Source of the DNA: Paraburkholderia sp. UYCP14C
GTDB taxonomy: Bacteria; Pseudomonadota; Gammaproteobacteria; Burkholderiales; Burkholderiaceae
Assembly: GCF_004197395.1 (NCBI RefSeq)
Contig: NZ_SELS01000006.1
Span: forward strand, 124,001-188,000
Direction: 5' to 3'
Length of the DNA: 64,000 nt
The notes beneath the pieces were generated by a model. That model searched no databases. It was not told the origin of the DNA and saw nothing but the letters and a program-made list of their open reading frames with translations. The translations under genes were made by a program, and so were the position numbers. This document shows, one piece after another, positions 21,449 through 29,629 of this stretch; the stretch's first letter is position 1, and every line of letters starts with the position of its first letter.

Positions 21449-22501
21449 TCACGGTGCCGGATTAGGCTGCAGCTCGTGCAGCCTGTCGATTTCCGCCAGC
21501 ACCTGCGCCGACAGCTTCACCTCCGCACTGCCGATGTTCTCCTTCAACTGCTCCATCGACGTCGCGCCGATCAGATTGCTGGTCACGAACGGCCGGCTAT
21601 TGACGAACGCGAGCGCGAATTGCGCGGGCGTCATGCCGTGGCGCTTCGCGAGTTCGACGTAACGCGTGGTCGCCTGCACGGCTTGCGGCTTGCTGTAGCG
21701 CGCGAAGCGCTCGAACAGCGTGATGCGCGCGCCGGCCGGACGCGCGCCGCCCTCGTACTTGCCGGACAGCCAGCCGAACGCGAGCGGCGAATACGCGAGC
21801 AGGCCGATGTTGTCGCGATGCGCGTACTCGGACAGACCCGCTTCGTACGTTCGGTTCAACAGGCTGTACGGATTCTGGATGCTGACGATGCGCGGCAAGC
21901 CGAGCTTTTCGGCCGCGCGCAGAAACTGCGCGACGCCCCACGGCGTTTCGTTCGACACACCGACATGGCGCACCTTGCCAGCCTTCACGAATTCGGCGAG
22001 CACCGTCAGCGTTTCTTCGATCGGCACCGTGTACGCGTCGTCGACCCACGGATAGGACGGGCGGCCGAACGTCATCGTGCTGCGATCGGGCCAATGCAGC
22101 TGATACAGATCGACGTAGTCCGTTTGCAGACGCTTGAGGCTGTCGTTGAGCGCTTCGGTCAGGTTCTTGCGGTCGAACTGATTGCCCTCGCCGCGAATAT
22201 GACGCGGATTGTGAGGCTGACGCGCCGGGCCCGCGATCTTGCTGGCGAGCACGATCTTCTCGCGCGCGCTCTTGTGCTGCGCGAGCCACGTGCCGATGTA
22301 GCGCTCCGTCGAACCTTGTGTTTCGGCGCGCGGCGGCACCGGATACATTTCGGCGGTGTCGATCAGGTTGACGCCGTGATCGAGCGCGTAGTCGATCTGT
22401 GCGTGCGCTTCCTGCTCGGTGTTCTGTTCGCCCCACGTCATGGTGCCGAGACCAATCAGGCTAACCTGCACATCGGAGTCGCCGAGTCTGCGGTATTCCA
22501 T
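21449..22501 (-). CDS. tas: NADP(H)-dependent aldo-keto reductase (Tas-like)
   Basis: A 350-residue TIM-barrel reductase. The catalytic tetrad is Asp48, Tyr53 (LIDTAEMYP), Lys88 (IVLASKIAG) and His136 (LYQLHWPDRS). The N-terminus MEYRRLGDSDVQVSLIGLGT and the long insertion PHNPRHIRGEGNQFDRKNL are typical of Tas. It probably reduces small aldehydes; physiological substrate unknown. It is a single gene, with the small gene at 22666 transcribed divergently. Confidence 0.92.
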   Translation of the reverse strand: MEYRRLGDSDVQVSLIGLGTMTWGEQNTEQEAHAQIDYALDHGVNLIDTAEMYPVPPRAETQGSTERYIGTWLAQHKSAREKIVLASKIAGPARQPHNPRHIRGEGNQFDRKNLTEALNDSLKRLQTDYVDLYQLHWPDRSTMTFGRPSYPWVDDAYTVPIEETLTVLAEFVKAGKVRHVGVSNETPWGVAQFLRAAEKLGLPRIVSIQNPYSLLNRTYEAGLSEYAHRDNIGLLAYSPLAFGWLSGKYEGGARPAGARITLFERFARYSKPQAVQATTRYVELAKRHGMTPAQFALAFVNSRPFVTSNLIGATSMEQLKENIGSAEVKLSAQVLAEIDRLHELQPNPAP

Positions 22502-22665
22502 TTACTTGTCCTGTCAAAGAGGTGAAGAAAGCGCAGACGTTACCACGCCGGCGCATTGCCTGCGGGGCTAGAATGTCAAGCCCATGCGTTGCAGCGCGCC
22601 GCGTGCCGACTTGCGCGGTACGCACTTTGCGCTCTCGATGCGCGTTTCATCACGACTTCGTTGCC

Positions 22666-22893
22666 ATGAATCACGAACACCTCGAATTGCTGGTCACGCG
22701 CGTGATGCCCTACGGAAAATATAAAGGCCGCGTGATCGCCGACCTGCCCGGTCACTATCTGAACTGGTTCGCGAGCCAGGGTTTTCCGCCCGGGGAGATC
22801 GGCCGTCTGCTCGCGTTGATGCACGAGATCGATCACAACGGTTTGAAACCGCTGCTCGCCCCGTTGCGCAAACCGAACTCCCTGGCGCGTTGA
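22666..22893 (+). CDS. DUF3820 family small protein
   Basis: A 75-residue protein with the DUF3820 core MPYGKYKGRVIADLPGHYLN, repeated in many bacteria and in exonuclease-associated domains. The ATG at 22666 yields MNHEHLELLVTRVMPYGKYK, the usual start; upstream in-frame sequence is Cys/Arg-rich noise. No partner gene is evident. Confidence 0.85.
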   Translation: MNHEHLELLVTRVMPYGKYKGRVIADLPGHYLNWFASQGFPPGEIGRLLALMHEIDHNGLKPLLAPLRKPNSLAR

Positions 22894-23140
22894 AACCGCC
22901 GCCGTGAAAGCGTTGCCAAGCCCGCTGAAAGTCGCGAAGCAGGCAAGCTGCAAGCAATGTAGGCCAGTACAAATTCATACAGGTTTTTTCTTGCGGATTG
23001 CGTTCGCGTGGCCTTTAATCGGCATAGGTCGTCGCGACGTGAAACGTCGATAGTGAGGCGGTTCAGTCGTCGTTCACTGAACCGCTTCGATGTGTTCCGG
23101 CGCCGTGCGATCCCCCGCCTTCGTGAATGCCCGTGTGTCC

Positions 23141-23386
23141 ATGTCCCAATTCAACCTGTCCGCGTTGCTCGAATTCATCGGCCACGATCTGTCGCCGGTG
23201 CGCGCGGTGATCCTGTTCTTCGTGATCGGCTACGTGGCGGTCGGACTGCCCGTGCACTTTCGCCAGGGCGCGGCCTCGCGCGACGTCTGGGGCACGGCTG
23301 CCGGCGTGACGATGGCCGCGCTCTACGCGGCGTTCCTCGTCGGCGTGTACCCGTGGCTGCATCACCTGTCGGCGGTTGCGCGTTGA
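23141..23386 (+). CDS. Small putative membrane protein
   Basis: An 81-residue protein with two hydrophobic stretches, VRAVILFFVIGYVAVGLPVH and TAAGVTMAALYAAFLVGVYP, suggesting two membrane helices. I do not recognise a family. The ATG at 23141 gives MSQFNLSALLEFIGHDLSPV. Its last 25 bases overlap, in the convergent direction, the sulfotransferase remnant. Confidence 0.55.
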   Translation: MSQFNLSALLEFIGHDLSPVRAVILFFVIGYVAVGLPVHFRQGAASRDVWGTAAGVTMAALYAAFLVGVYPWLHHLSAVAR

Positions 23387-23660
23387 GCTTCGGCCGCCGC
23401 CAGCTCCGCTCCGAGACCTTCCCATAGCGGTTCGAGCAATTCGCGGCGCGGCTGCCAGCGCCGCATCGACGTTCGATACAGCGGTCGGCGCACCTGCGCC
23501 GAACTCGCGGTGCTCACGCGCCGCGTCGTTTCGTGAAACGCGAGGCAGCGTTCGTCCCACTCGAGTCCGCAATGCGCGAGCATGCGACGCATGGTCGCCT
23601 CGAAACCGTCGACCAGTTCCTCGTACTCGATCTCGATCAATCCCCCGCTGGCCCCTCTGG
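23362..23660 (-). pseudogene. Sulfotransferase, C-terminal remnant
   Basis: The frame reads GGLIEIEYEELVDGFEATMR, then HCGLEWDERCLAFHETTRRV, then STASSAQVRRPLYRTSMRRW. This is the conserved C-terminal third of tetratricopeptide-linked sulfotransferases, including the region that contacts PAPS. The catalytic N-terminal P-loop (PKSGTS type) is absent upstream, where no protein-like continuation exists beyond about 23660. It is therefore a 5'-truncated relic marking a rearrangement edge. Confidence 0.7.
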
Positions 23661-23969
23661 CGCTCGGTATAGGCGATTGATCAGTGACAGCTCGAATGGC
23701 TGCTAACGGCGAAAATTGCTGACGGCCCGCTGCTGGCCACCCGCTGCCCCATGCATGAAGGACCGTCTCCCTGGCAAGTAAAGCGGTGATCTGCGACGGA
23801 AGACCCGGACCACCCAGCCATCGCTACAAAAAGCGGACGCAGGCGCACATGTTCAAATTGGAATTGCTCCAATGCCGCTATCCATGTGCGTATTTAAAGT
23901 ACCCGCAGCACGGATTGCCCTCGCGGCCTGTGAGCGCCCCGGGCTCACTCGCCTGGTGGAAAGGCGGCC
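23661..23969. other. Gene-free stretch
   Basis: About 300 bases without a supported gene between the sulfotransferase remnant and the DoxX gene. It contains a small TTGGA/TCCAA inverted repeat near 23855. Composition is less GC-rich than the core genes. Confidence 0.4.
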
Positions 23970-24320
23970 TCAACCGCGGAGCGCGAAAGTAGCCACAATG
24001 AGAGCCGAGAAGATCAGCGCCGGGGCGAGATGCCGGAACGGCTCCCGGTTTCGTAGCAGTGTGAAGAGCACTGCGATCATGATCGCAGTGGCCAGCGTGA
24101 TGCCTAAGAGTCTGGTTTGTTGCCCAAGAAGCAGTGCCGCACTGAACAGTTCGAGAGCGCCACAGAGCAAACGAAACCATGCCGGATAACCCCAGCGTGC
24201 GAAGTCGCGCTTCACTGCGCCGCGTCCTGCGAGATTGACCACCCCGGCAACTGCGAACAGAACCGCTACGATCGTCGCGAGAATCGATTCGAAAGATACA
24301 GCGTTCCACGTCATCGTCAT
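23970..24320 (-). CDS. DoxX family membrane protein
   Basis: A 116-residue protein with four hydrophobic segments, for example ILATIVAVLFAVAGVVNLAG and LLGITLATAIMIAVLFTLL, matching the DoxX-like family. The ATG at 24320 overlaps the stop of the upstream SDR gene (ATGA), so the two are translationally coupled. DoxX proteins often accompany redox or quinone-stress genes, which fits the neighbourhood; no specific reaction can be stated. Confidence 0.85.
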   Translation of the reverse strand: MTMTWNAVSFESILATIVAVLFAVAGVVNLAGRGAVKRDFARWGYPAWFRLLCGALELFSAALLLGQQTRLLGITLATAIMIAVLFTLLRNREPFRHLAPALIFSALIVATFALRG

Positions 24321-25240
24321 GCTCCGTTAATTGGCTGAAAGTGTTTTTGTTCAGAGAGGTCCGCAATCAGGCCGGGGCCATCGGGTTTCCACGCAAGAAC
24401 TCGCCGGGCATGCTGGCCGCTTACTGTCTGGTCGAGCGCCAGTGCGTCAGCGAACGGTCCAAGCGATTTGCGTGCATCGTCGAGTGGCCAGAATTCGACG
24501 CGATCGGCGCCAACCGAGGCCCGAATCGCTTCGCCCATTTCGGCAACGGCAACGGCATCTTCCGCAACCACGTTGAAGATCTGTCCCGCCACTCGACCGT
24601 CTCCGCGTGCCGCCTGCTCCACCGCGCTCAGATATGCCGTGGCGAGATCGTCGACGTGCACGGCCGGCCAGTGGTTGCGACCATCGCCGACGACTCTCAC
24701 ACTGCCGGTCTGACGGACCATGCCGGCAAGCATGCCGAAGATGCCGCCGCCATAGCCGTGCACCATCGCCGGCCTGAGGATCACCGCGGCAATCGAGCGG
24801 CTTGCTGCCAGCGCCTGCACGTGTTGCTCCACTGCTGGCCGCCAGGCGACGAGCGGTGTCGGGTTCAGCGCCGTTGCTTCAGTCGCGGCGTCGCCCTCCG
24901 TATTGCCGTAGACCCAGGTGCCCGACGTATAGACGAACGCGGTGCCCGGATGCAATTGCGAAAGCATCGCCTCGACTGCGGCCTCGTCAGCAACGGCGGC
25001 GGAAGCATCGTTGGTCGACGCCAGGTGCACCACGCCATCAGCGGCACCGGCAGTCGCAGCAAAAGACTGTGGCTCACGCAAGTCGCCCCGATGCAGTTTC
25101 ACGCCGAGACGTGCCAGCGCGCTCGCGGCCGCCGACCTGTCTTCGCGCACCAGCGCCGTCACCCGATGGCCAAGGCTGATAGCCTTGCGCGCGACCGCTC
25201 GCCCGATGTACCCCGTACCACCTGTAATGAACAGTTCCAT
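24317..25240 (-). CDS. NAD(P)-dependent epimerase/SDR family oxidoreductase
   Basis: A 307-residue atypical short-chain dehydrogenase. The Rossmann motif is MELFITGGTGYIGRAVARKA at the very N-terminus, and FVYTSGTWVYGNTEG corresponds to the catalytic Ser region. It is followed by segments typical of NAD-dependent epimerases (ILRPAMVHGYGGGIFGMLAG). A GAGG ribosome-binding site precedes ATG 25240. It is coupled to the DoxX gene downstream and divergent from a TetR repressor whose operators lie in its promoter. Confidence 0.88.
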   Translation of the reverse strand: MELFITGGTGYIGRAVARKAISLGHRVTALVREDRSAAASALARLGVKLHRGDLREPQSFAATAGAADGVVHLASTNDASAAVADEAAVEAMLSQLHPGTAFVYTSGTWVYGNTEGDAATEATALNPTPLVAWRPAVEQHVQALAASRSIAAVILRPAMVHGYGGGIFGMLAGMVRQTGSVRVVGDGRNHWPAVHVDDLATAYLSAVEQAARGDGRVAGQIFNVVAEDAVAVAEMGEAIRASVGADRVEFWPLDDARKSLGPFADALALDQTVSGQHARRVLAWKPDGPGLIADLSEQKHFQPINGA

Positions 25241-25284
25241 AGCGTTTTCCTCGACGAATACCTACGAAGTTGACAATCAACACA

Positions 25285-25306
25285 AACGAGACTCATCAGT
25301 CTCGTT
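25285..25306. promoter_or_regulatory. Candidate TetR operator 1 (perfect palindrome)
   Basis: AACGAGACT and AGTCTCGTT form a perfect 9-base inverted repeat around a 4-base centre. It lies in the 130-base divergent gap between the SDR gene and the tetR-type gene, where such repressors bind. Confidence 0.75.
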
Positions 25307-25318
25307 CCGGCAAATCTA

Positions 25319-25340
25319 AACGAGACTGACCAGTCTTGTC
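25319..25340. promoter_or_regulatory. Candidate TetR operator 2 (imperfect palindrome)
   Basis: AACGAGACT and AGTCTTGTC flank a 4-base centre. The left arm is identical to that of operator 1 and the right arm differs at two positions. The centre-to-centre distance is 34 bases, about three helical turns. Confidence 0.7.
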
Positions 25341-25370
25341 AACTACTCGACGATCTGCTATTTATCTGCC

Positions 25371-25976
25371 ATGAACATGCTTTCTCCCCTCGACCTGAGC
25401 CCGCTGCAACGCCGTAAGCGGTCCGCAATCCTCGACGGCGCGAAAGCCGTTTTCTTAAGCCAGGGATTCGGCCTGGCAACGATGGACGATGTCGCCGCGG
25501 CCGCTGGCGTCGGCAAACAGACCGTCTACCGCCACTTCAAGTCGAAGGAGGCGCTCTTCGTTGGTCTGGTGAGTTCGATGTGCGCTCAGGTGGGTGGACT
25601 TCTTGCCAGCCCTCAGGGCAAGCAATCAGATGGCTCACCCGAAGTCGAGTTGCATGAGTTGGGATGGGTGTTGGCACACATCCTTATCGAGCCGGATTAT
25701 CTGCGGCTTTACCGGGCCATCGTTGCTGAGGCCGAGCGCCTTCCGGAACTCGGCCAGGTGTTTTACGAAAATGGCGCGAAGGTCGTCCGTGCCTTCGCCG
25801 CAAAAATTCTGCGCAAACGATTCGACGAACCGACCGCTGCATTGCGGGCAGCGACATTCGTTCAGTTGGTACTCGGCGACGCGTATCTGGAACTGTCGAT
25901 AGGCTACACGGTGCCCGATGTTGAATCGCGCTTTGCACTGCAAATTGACGAGGCCGTGGCGGCGGCACTTCGCTAG
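25371..25976 (+). CDS. TetR/AcrR family transcriptional regulator
   Basis: A 201-residue repressor. The HTH region reads ATMDDVAAAAGVGKQTVYRH, followed by FKSKEALF. The C-terminal ligand domain includes ILIEPDYLRLYRAIVAEAER, resembling AcrR-type regulators. It is divergent from the SDR-DoxX operon, and two related palindromes lie between, so autoregulation and control of that operon are likely. Confidence 0.9.
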   Translation: MNMLSPLDLSPLQRRKRSAILDGAKAVFLSQGFGLATMDDVAAAAGVGKQTVYRHFKSKEALFVGLVSSMCAQVGGLLASPQGKQSDGSPEVELHELGWVLAHILIEPDYLRLYRAIVAEAERLPELGQVFYENGAKVVRAFAAKILRKRFDEPTAALRAATFVQLVLGDAYLELSIGYTVPDVESRFALQIDEAVAAALR

Positions 25977-26245
25977 AGAGTACCGCGTAACAGGTCGAGT
26001 CACTGCTTGCAGAGCGCAACAACATGTAGCGCGGGAACCGCACGATCCAGGCGCGCTTCAGAAATTATGAGTTTCGTTTTGTGGTCACGTCTGACTCGTG
26101 CGACGAGGGCATGTTGCGCGAGCCTCGCAATGGTGTGTGGGTCGGCAGGCGACCTCGAGCGAACGATCACCCTACCCAAGCCGTAGCGGCCGCTTCCAGC
26201 GGTACAACAGACGCTAGTCCACTACTGGGCGCAGCTGCGTCTTTC

Positions 26246-26698
26246 TTACTGCTCGCCCTCAGGAAAGAGACACCCGCCGTTGCGGACCAACGACTTCATC
26301 TCTTCGCTCACCTCCAAGGGGCTTCGAATCAATCGAGCAGCGAACTCCTTGTGTCGCCGCATGTACGACTTCGAATCGTGCTTCGCGCTCCAAAGAACGA
26401 TGTTGAGCAGGATGGGGATGAGATCCAGACCCTTCTCGGTCAGCGTATAGAAATCCTTACGTCTATCGTCGGGGTTAGGCGCCCTCGCGAGAATTCCCTG
26501 CTCCTCAAGAAAGGCAAGCCGGGAAGCCAGCACATTGGTCGCGATTCCTTCTTCCGATTTCAGGAATTCTCCGTACGTTTTCTTGCCAGTGAAAACGATG
26601 TCGCGGACGATCAGCAGCGACCACCTGTCGCCGAAGATCTCCACGCCGTAGTTCACTGCGCAATGGGACCGAAGGTCCTCTTTGCTGGTCGTTTTCAT
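26246..26698 (-). CDS. HxlR family transcriptional regulator
   Basis: A 150-residue winged-helix regulator. The characteristic HxlR pattern is present: CAVNYGVEIFGDRWSLLIVR, then FLKSEEGIATNVLASRLAFL. HxlR proteins usually sense electrophiles, hypochlorite or quinones and control a divergent reductase gene, which matches the divergent NADP-binding gene at 26859. The protein ends GGCLFPEGEQ. Paired operator-like repeats lie directly upstream of its ATG. Confidence 0.9.
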   Translation of the reverse strand: MKTTSKEDLRSHCAVNYGVEIFGDRWSLLIVRDIVFTGKKTYGEFLKSEEGIATNVLASRLAFLEEQGILARAPNPDDRRKDFYTLTEKGLDLIPILLNIVLWSAKHDSKSYMRRHKEFAARLIRSPLEVSEEMKSLVRNGGCLFPEGEQ

Positions 26699-26716
26699 GG
26701 CTGGATCTTAACATCG

Positions 26717-26766
26717 CTTGCATGTTGCAAGTAAATTTTCGTCGATTGCTTGTGTTTTGCAAGTAA
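26717..26766. promoter_or_regulatory. Candidate HxlR operators (two direct copies)
   Basis: 26717-26731 is a perfect palindrome, CTTGCA-TGT-TGCAAG, followed by TAA. 26749-26766 is a second copy, CTTGTG-TTT-TGCAAG, again followed by TAA. The copies are 32 bases apart, about three turns, in the gap between HxlR and the divergent reductase gene. Confidence 0.7.
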
Positions 26767-26858
26767 CATGACTAGCATGGCCCATAGGTTGAGTGCAGTC
26801 GTTGGCTCGAGCCAGTACCCCACGAACCATCAATCCCATGACGGCAAGGAATCTCGAA

Positions 26859-27479
26859 ATGAAAATTGGTTTTATCGGCGCCGGCCCTGTCGCACAGACG
26901 ATCGCCAAACACGCTCTATCGGTTGGTCACCAGGTTGTACTTAGTAACTCGCGTGGGCCGGAGTCGCTCGCCGAGCTCGTGGCGGAATTGGGTTTCGGTG
27001 CCGCCGCCGGAACGGCGCAGGAGGCTGCCGAGCAGGACCTCGTCGTGCTTGCGACCAAATGGTGGAACGTGCAGGCAGCGTTGTTTTCAGTCGGCAACTG
27101 GAAGGGCCGGGTCCTGGTGGATACGACCAACCGCGTTGCCAGCATTCAGCCTTTGATGCTAGGCGACACCGCCGGACGCACGTCGAGCGAAATCGTCGCC
27201 GATCTCGCGCCCGGAGCGAAGGTCGTCAAGGCGTTCAACACTGTTCCGATGTCGTGGATCTCGGACTTTTCGCCGTCGAAGCGCAAGACCGCATTCTTCG
27301 TGGCCGGGGACGATGCGGACGCTAAAAAGCTGGTGAGCGACCTGATCGAGGAGATCGGTTTCTACAGCCTCGATCTCGGCTCCCTCGCGGTTGGCGGCAG
27401 GCTCCAGCAAACCGGCGGACCTCTCGTGGGCGTCAATCTTACGTTCAATGACCGGTTCGTCTTGCCTACGATTGACTGA
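26859..27479 (+). CDS. NAD(P)-binding oxidoreductase (F420-dependent NADP reductase-like)
   Basis: A 206-residue Rossmann-fold protein starting MKIGFIGAGPVAQTIAKHAL. It contains DLVVLATKWWNVQAALFSVG and VVKAFNTVPMSWISDF, typical of the NADPH-dependent F420 reductase-like family that in Proteobacteria acts without F420. The ATG at 26859 is chosen for the family-standard start. It is divergent from HxlR and probably its target, which suggests a role in detoxifying a reactive carbonyl or quinone. Confidence 0.85.
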   Translation: MKIGFIGAGPVAQTIAKHALSVGHQVVLSNSRGPESLAELVAELGFGAAAGTAQEAAEQDLVVLATKWWNVQAALFSVGNWKGRVLVDTTNRVASIQPLMLGDTAGRTSSEIVADLAPGAKVVKAFNTVPMSWISDFSPSKRKTAFFVAGDDADAKKLVSDLIEEIGFYSLDLGSLAVGGRLQQTGGPLVGVNLTFNDRFVLPTID

Positions 27480-27797
27480 CCGATCGGGGCAACGACGCAG
27501 TCTGCGTTGACCTCGGTGAATGTCGTGCATTTGCCGACTGCTGCCTGATACGGCGGGCAGAAACCGAGCCTCAACCGTCACTCGACCCAGTGATGCTTCG
27601 ATGGTACCTCGGGCGGATTCAACGGCCACTCGCGCCGTTGAGACCGAAGCGCGGCACATCGTCATGCTCGACGTGGCCGGTAGAAAAATCGGTTCGATTA
27701 TTACCTGCCATGTAATTGGCGGGACTCGCGCGTCTGACTAATCTGTGCGTGTCGCCTGAACGTTCTCGGCGAAACCTTCGACCCTCAAGGAAATATC
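27480..27797. other. Gene-free stretch, degraded sequence
   Basis: 318 bases with no convincing gene; short frames on both strands look random. The segment 27540-27640 resembles degraded repeated intergenic sequence seen again loosely near 28800-28880 (shared CTCAACGGCCA-type words). This comparison is by eye and weak. Confidence 0.35.
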
Positions 27798-28346
27798 ATG
27801 GCTAACTTTCCCCTCTATACGCTCGAATCCGCACCCGAACAATCGAAGCCCGCGCTGAAAGGTCTGGCTGAAATCTTCGGCATGGTGCCTAACATGCCCG
27901 CCCAGATGGCGGGCTCGCCGCGACTCATCACTGCCCTGGTTGCCGTGTTCAATCAGGCGCACGGCGGCAACTTCAACGAAGATCAGATGCAGGTGCTGCT
28001 GCTCACGAATGCGGTGACGAACAGCTCCGCCTGGCCGGTCGCATTCCACTCGTACCTCGGGATCAAGGAAGGCCTGAGCGAGGCCGACGTGCACGCGATC
28101 CGCGAACGCCGCTACCCGAAGGACCCCAAGCATGCAGCGCTGTCGCGTCTCGCACGCACGCTGATTGAAAAGCGCGGCCGAATCGACGACCACGACATCG
28201 CCGCGTTCACCGAGGCGGGTTTCGATCAGGCGCTGGTGCTCGATGTGGTCCTCGTGGTCGCTGCCTCGACGATGACCAACTACACCGCGAGCGTCACACA
28301 GTCGCCGCTTGAAGAGGTCTTCCAGCCCTACGCATGGAACGCTTGA
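27798..28346 (+). CDS. Carboxymuconolactone decarboxylase-like (AhpD-fold) protein lacking CxxC
   Basis: A 182-residue helical AhpD-fold protein. The core region TNAVTNSSAWPVAFHSYLG aligns with the usual CxxC...H motif, but the cysteines are replaced and only the His remains, so it should not act as a thiol peroxidase. The rest (SPRLITALVAVFNQAHGG, ALSRLARTLIEKRG, VLVVAASTMTNYTASV) is typical. An AAGGAAAT ribosome-binding site precedes ATG 27798. A good terminator follows. A damaged copy of part of a related gene lies at 60143-60207. Confidence 0.85.
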   Translation: MANFPLYTLESAPEQSKPALKGLAEIFGMVPNMPAQMAGSPRLITALVAVFNQAHGGNFNEDQMQVLLLTNAVTNSSAWPVAFHSYLGIKEGLSEADVHAIRERRYPKDPKHAALSRLARTLIEKRGRIDDHDIAAFTEAGFDQALVLDVVLVVAASTMTNYTASVTQSPLEEVFQPYAWNA

Positions 28347-28402
28347 GGCGAGTTTGCGCGGCGGGAAAGCAATTCAAACGACCCGCCGCAGAATGTCTGG
28401 TT

Positions 28403-28436
28403 AAAGCCCTTTCCCCGCGGGAAATGGGCTTTTTTT
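28403..28436 (+). terminator. Rho-independent terminator
   Basis: AAAGCCC-TTTCCC pairs with GGGAAA-T-GGGCTTT around a CGC loop with one bulge, followed by a T-rich run. It ends the plus-strand transcript of the AhpD-fold gene. Confidence 0.85.
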
Positions 28437-28924
28437 ATTTTCTGGTTCAAGGGGGCTAACGAACGTTCCACCATTTCGAACCCACCATTCCTCACAGTCG
28501 ATGGCGCAAGGCTTTCCGGGTTTATCAATCGATTGGCGTTTTCGTTATGGGCATGCTTCAGGTGGATGACCCGCACACCAGATAGCGGTGTAGCGTCTCG
28601 CGGATCGTCCAGATCTCCTTCAGCTTCAGCGGCGGTTTCTGCCAGGTCAGAAGTACAACGGCCGTACTTTCTTCTGTTTCGTGACTCGGTCGGCCATCGC
28701 GGATACGCTCAGGGCCGACGCATGTTGACTGAAGGGAACAATTGAATTGCCTCGGACCATGATGCTTTCGCGTCGAAACTTGCACAGAATCGAATCCATC
28801 CCGACGACCGCAAGCAACCCTTCACGGACGAGCGTCGTCTCGACCGACGGGCGGCTGCTTCGAGGCTCAACGGCCATTCAAGGGCGATGTTTTGTGCCTG
28901 GTTTAACGCCAACGGAGCAAGAAA
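28437..28924. other. Intergenic region with mobile-element debris
   Basis: About 490 bases with no intact gene. The minus strand holds an integrase-like scrap (28558-28660, listed separately). The part 28740-28880 resembles degraded repeated intergenic sequence. The carbonic anhydrase promoter must lie near the right end; an AGCAAGAAA stretch precedes that start. Confidence 0.4.
28558..28660 (-). pseudogene. Tyrosine recombinase/integrase N-terminal scrap
   Basis: The frame reads TWQKPPLKLKEIWTIRETL, which resembles the N-terminus of small phage-type integrases (pattern LKPKEIWAIRxRLQ). After that point the sequence becomes unrelated and stops. At about 30 residues it is only a remnant, and the identification rests on this one motif. 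Confidence 0.45.
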
Positions 28925-29506
28925 ATGGGCAAGTTCAGCGATTACGAGTATAGAAATCTACCCGGGTTCGATATGAAGAGCTTCGAGGGCGCGAACCCGG
29001 CCATCCCGATGAAGACACTGGTAATCCATTGCTTCGACCCGCGGGCGGTCGAAATCCCACAGGCCGTCGCCGACTATTTTGGGGACGAGGTCTATCCGGG
29101 AGAAGTCATCGTCGACGAAAATGGCACCCGGGTTGGATCAACGCGAACACTGTTTGCCGCGACCAATGCGGGTGGACGCGCCGCCTTCGCTCTAGCGTCT
29201 GTGGCGGCCATGGATTATCTGTTCGATGTCGAAAAGGTCGTGGTCGTTCACCACTCGTTCTGCGGTACGACGACCCTGACGCCGGAGCTGATGATCGAGG
29301 AGTTTCATGATCATCATCACGCTGATATCTCGACGTTGTTTGATCACGATAGCCTGGCCATCATGGATTTCGAGGAGTCGCTCAACTATGACATCAAGTT
29401 GCTCCGTTCGAGCCCGGCGGTGCCGAAGCGCGTCAAGCTCTACGGCTTCTTCTACGAGATCAGTTCCGGCAAGTTGACCGAAGTGGTGCGGGACATTCCT
29501 GCATAG
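28925..29506 (+). CDS. Beta-class carbonic anhydrase-like protein
   Basis: Interconverts CO2 and bicarbonate if active. The 193-residue protein keeps the beta-class zinc site: Cys36-x-Asp38-x-Arg40 in VIHCFDPRAVEIP, and His110-x2-Cys113 in VVHHSFCGTTTL. The Asp38-Arg40 dyad required for catalysis is present. It differs from classical Can proteins by an Asp/His-rich segment FHDHHHADISTLFDHDS before the C-terminal part and so belongs to a divergent subgroup. It is a single gene with its own upstream region. Confidence 0.82.
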   Translation: MGKFSDYEYRNLPGFDMKSFEGANPAIPMKTLVIHCFDPRAVEIPQAVADYFGDEVYPGEVIVDENGTRVGSTRTLFAATNAGGRAAFALASVAAMDYLFDVEKVVVVHHSFCGTTTLTPELMIEEFHDHHHADISTLFDHDSLAIMDFEESLNYDIKLLRSSPAVPKRVKLYGFFYEISSGKLTEVVRDIPA

Positions 29507-29629
29507 ATCGCGAAGGCCATACGCAATGTCGCCTTCGAACAGCTACAACGAGAAGCATCCCCATAGTGCGCTGAAATAACGCTCGCCACGCGAGTTCCCG
29601 CGCAGGACCGAATCACTTTGCCTGATAGA

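Noticed and set aside
26081-26734. Plus-strand frame opposite HxlR
   Set aside because: The minus-strand HxlR reading has strong family motifs; this frame has none.
27520-27741. Small plus-strand frame after the NADP-binding reductase
   Set aside because: No ribosome-binding site, random-looking product, overlaps degraded sequence.
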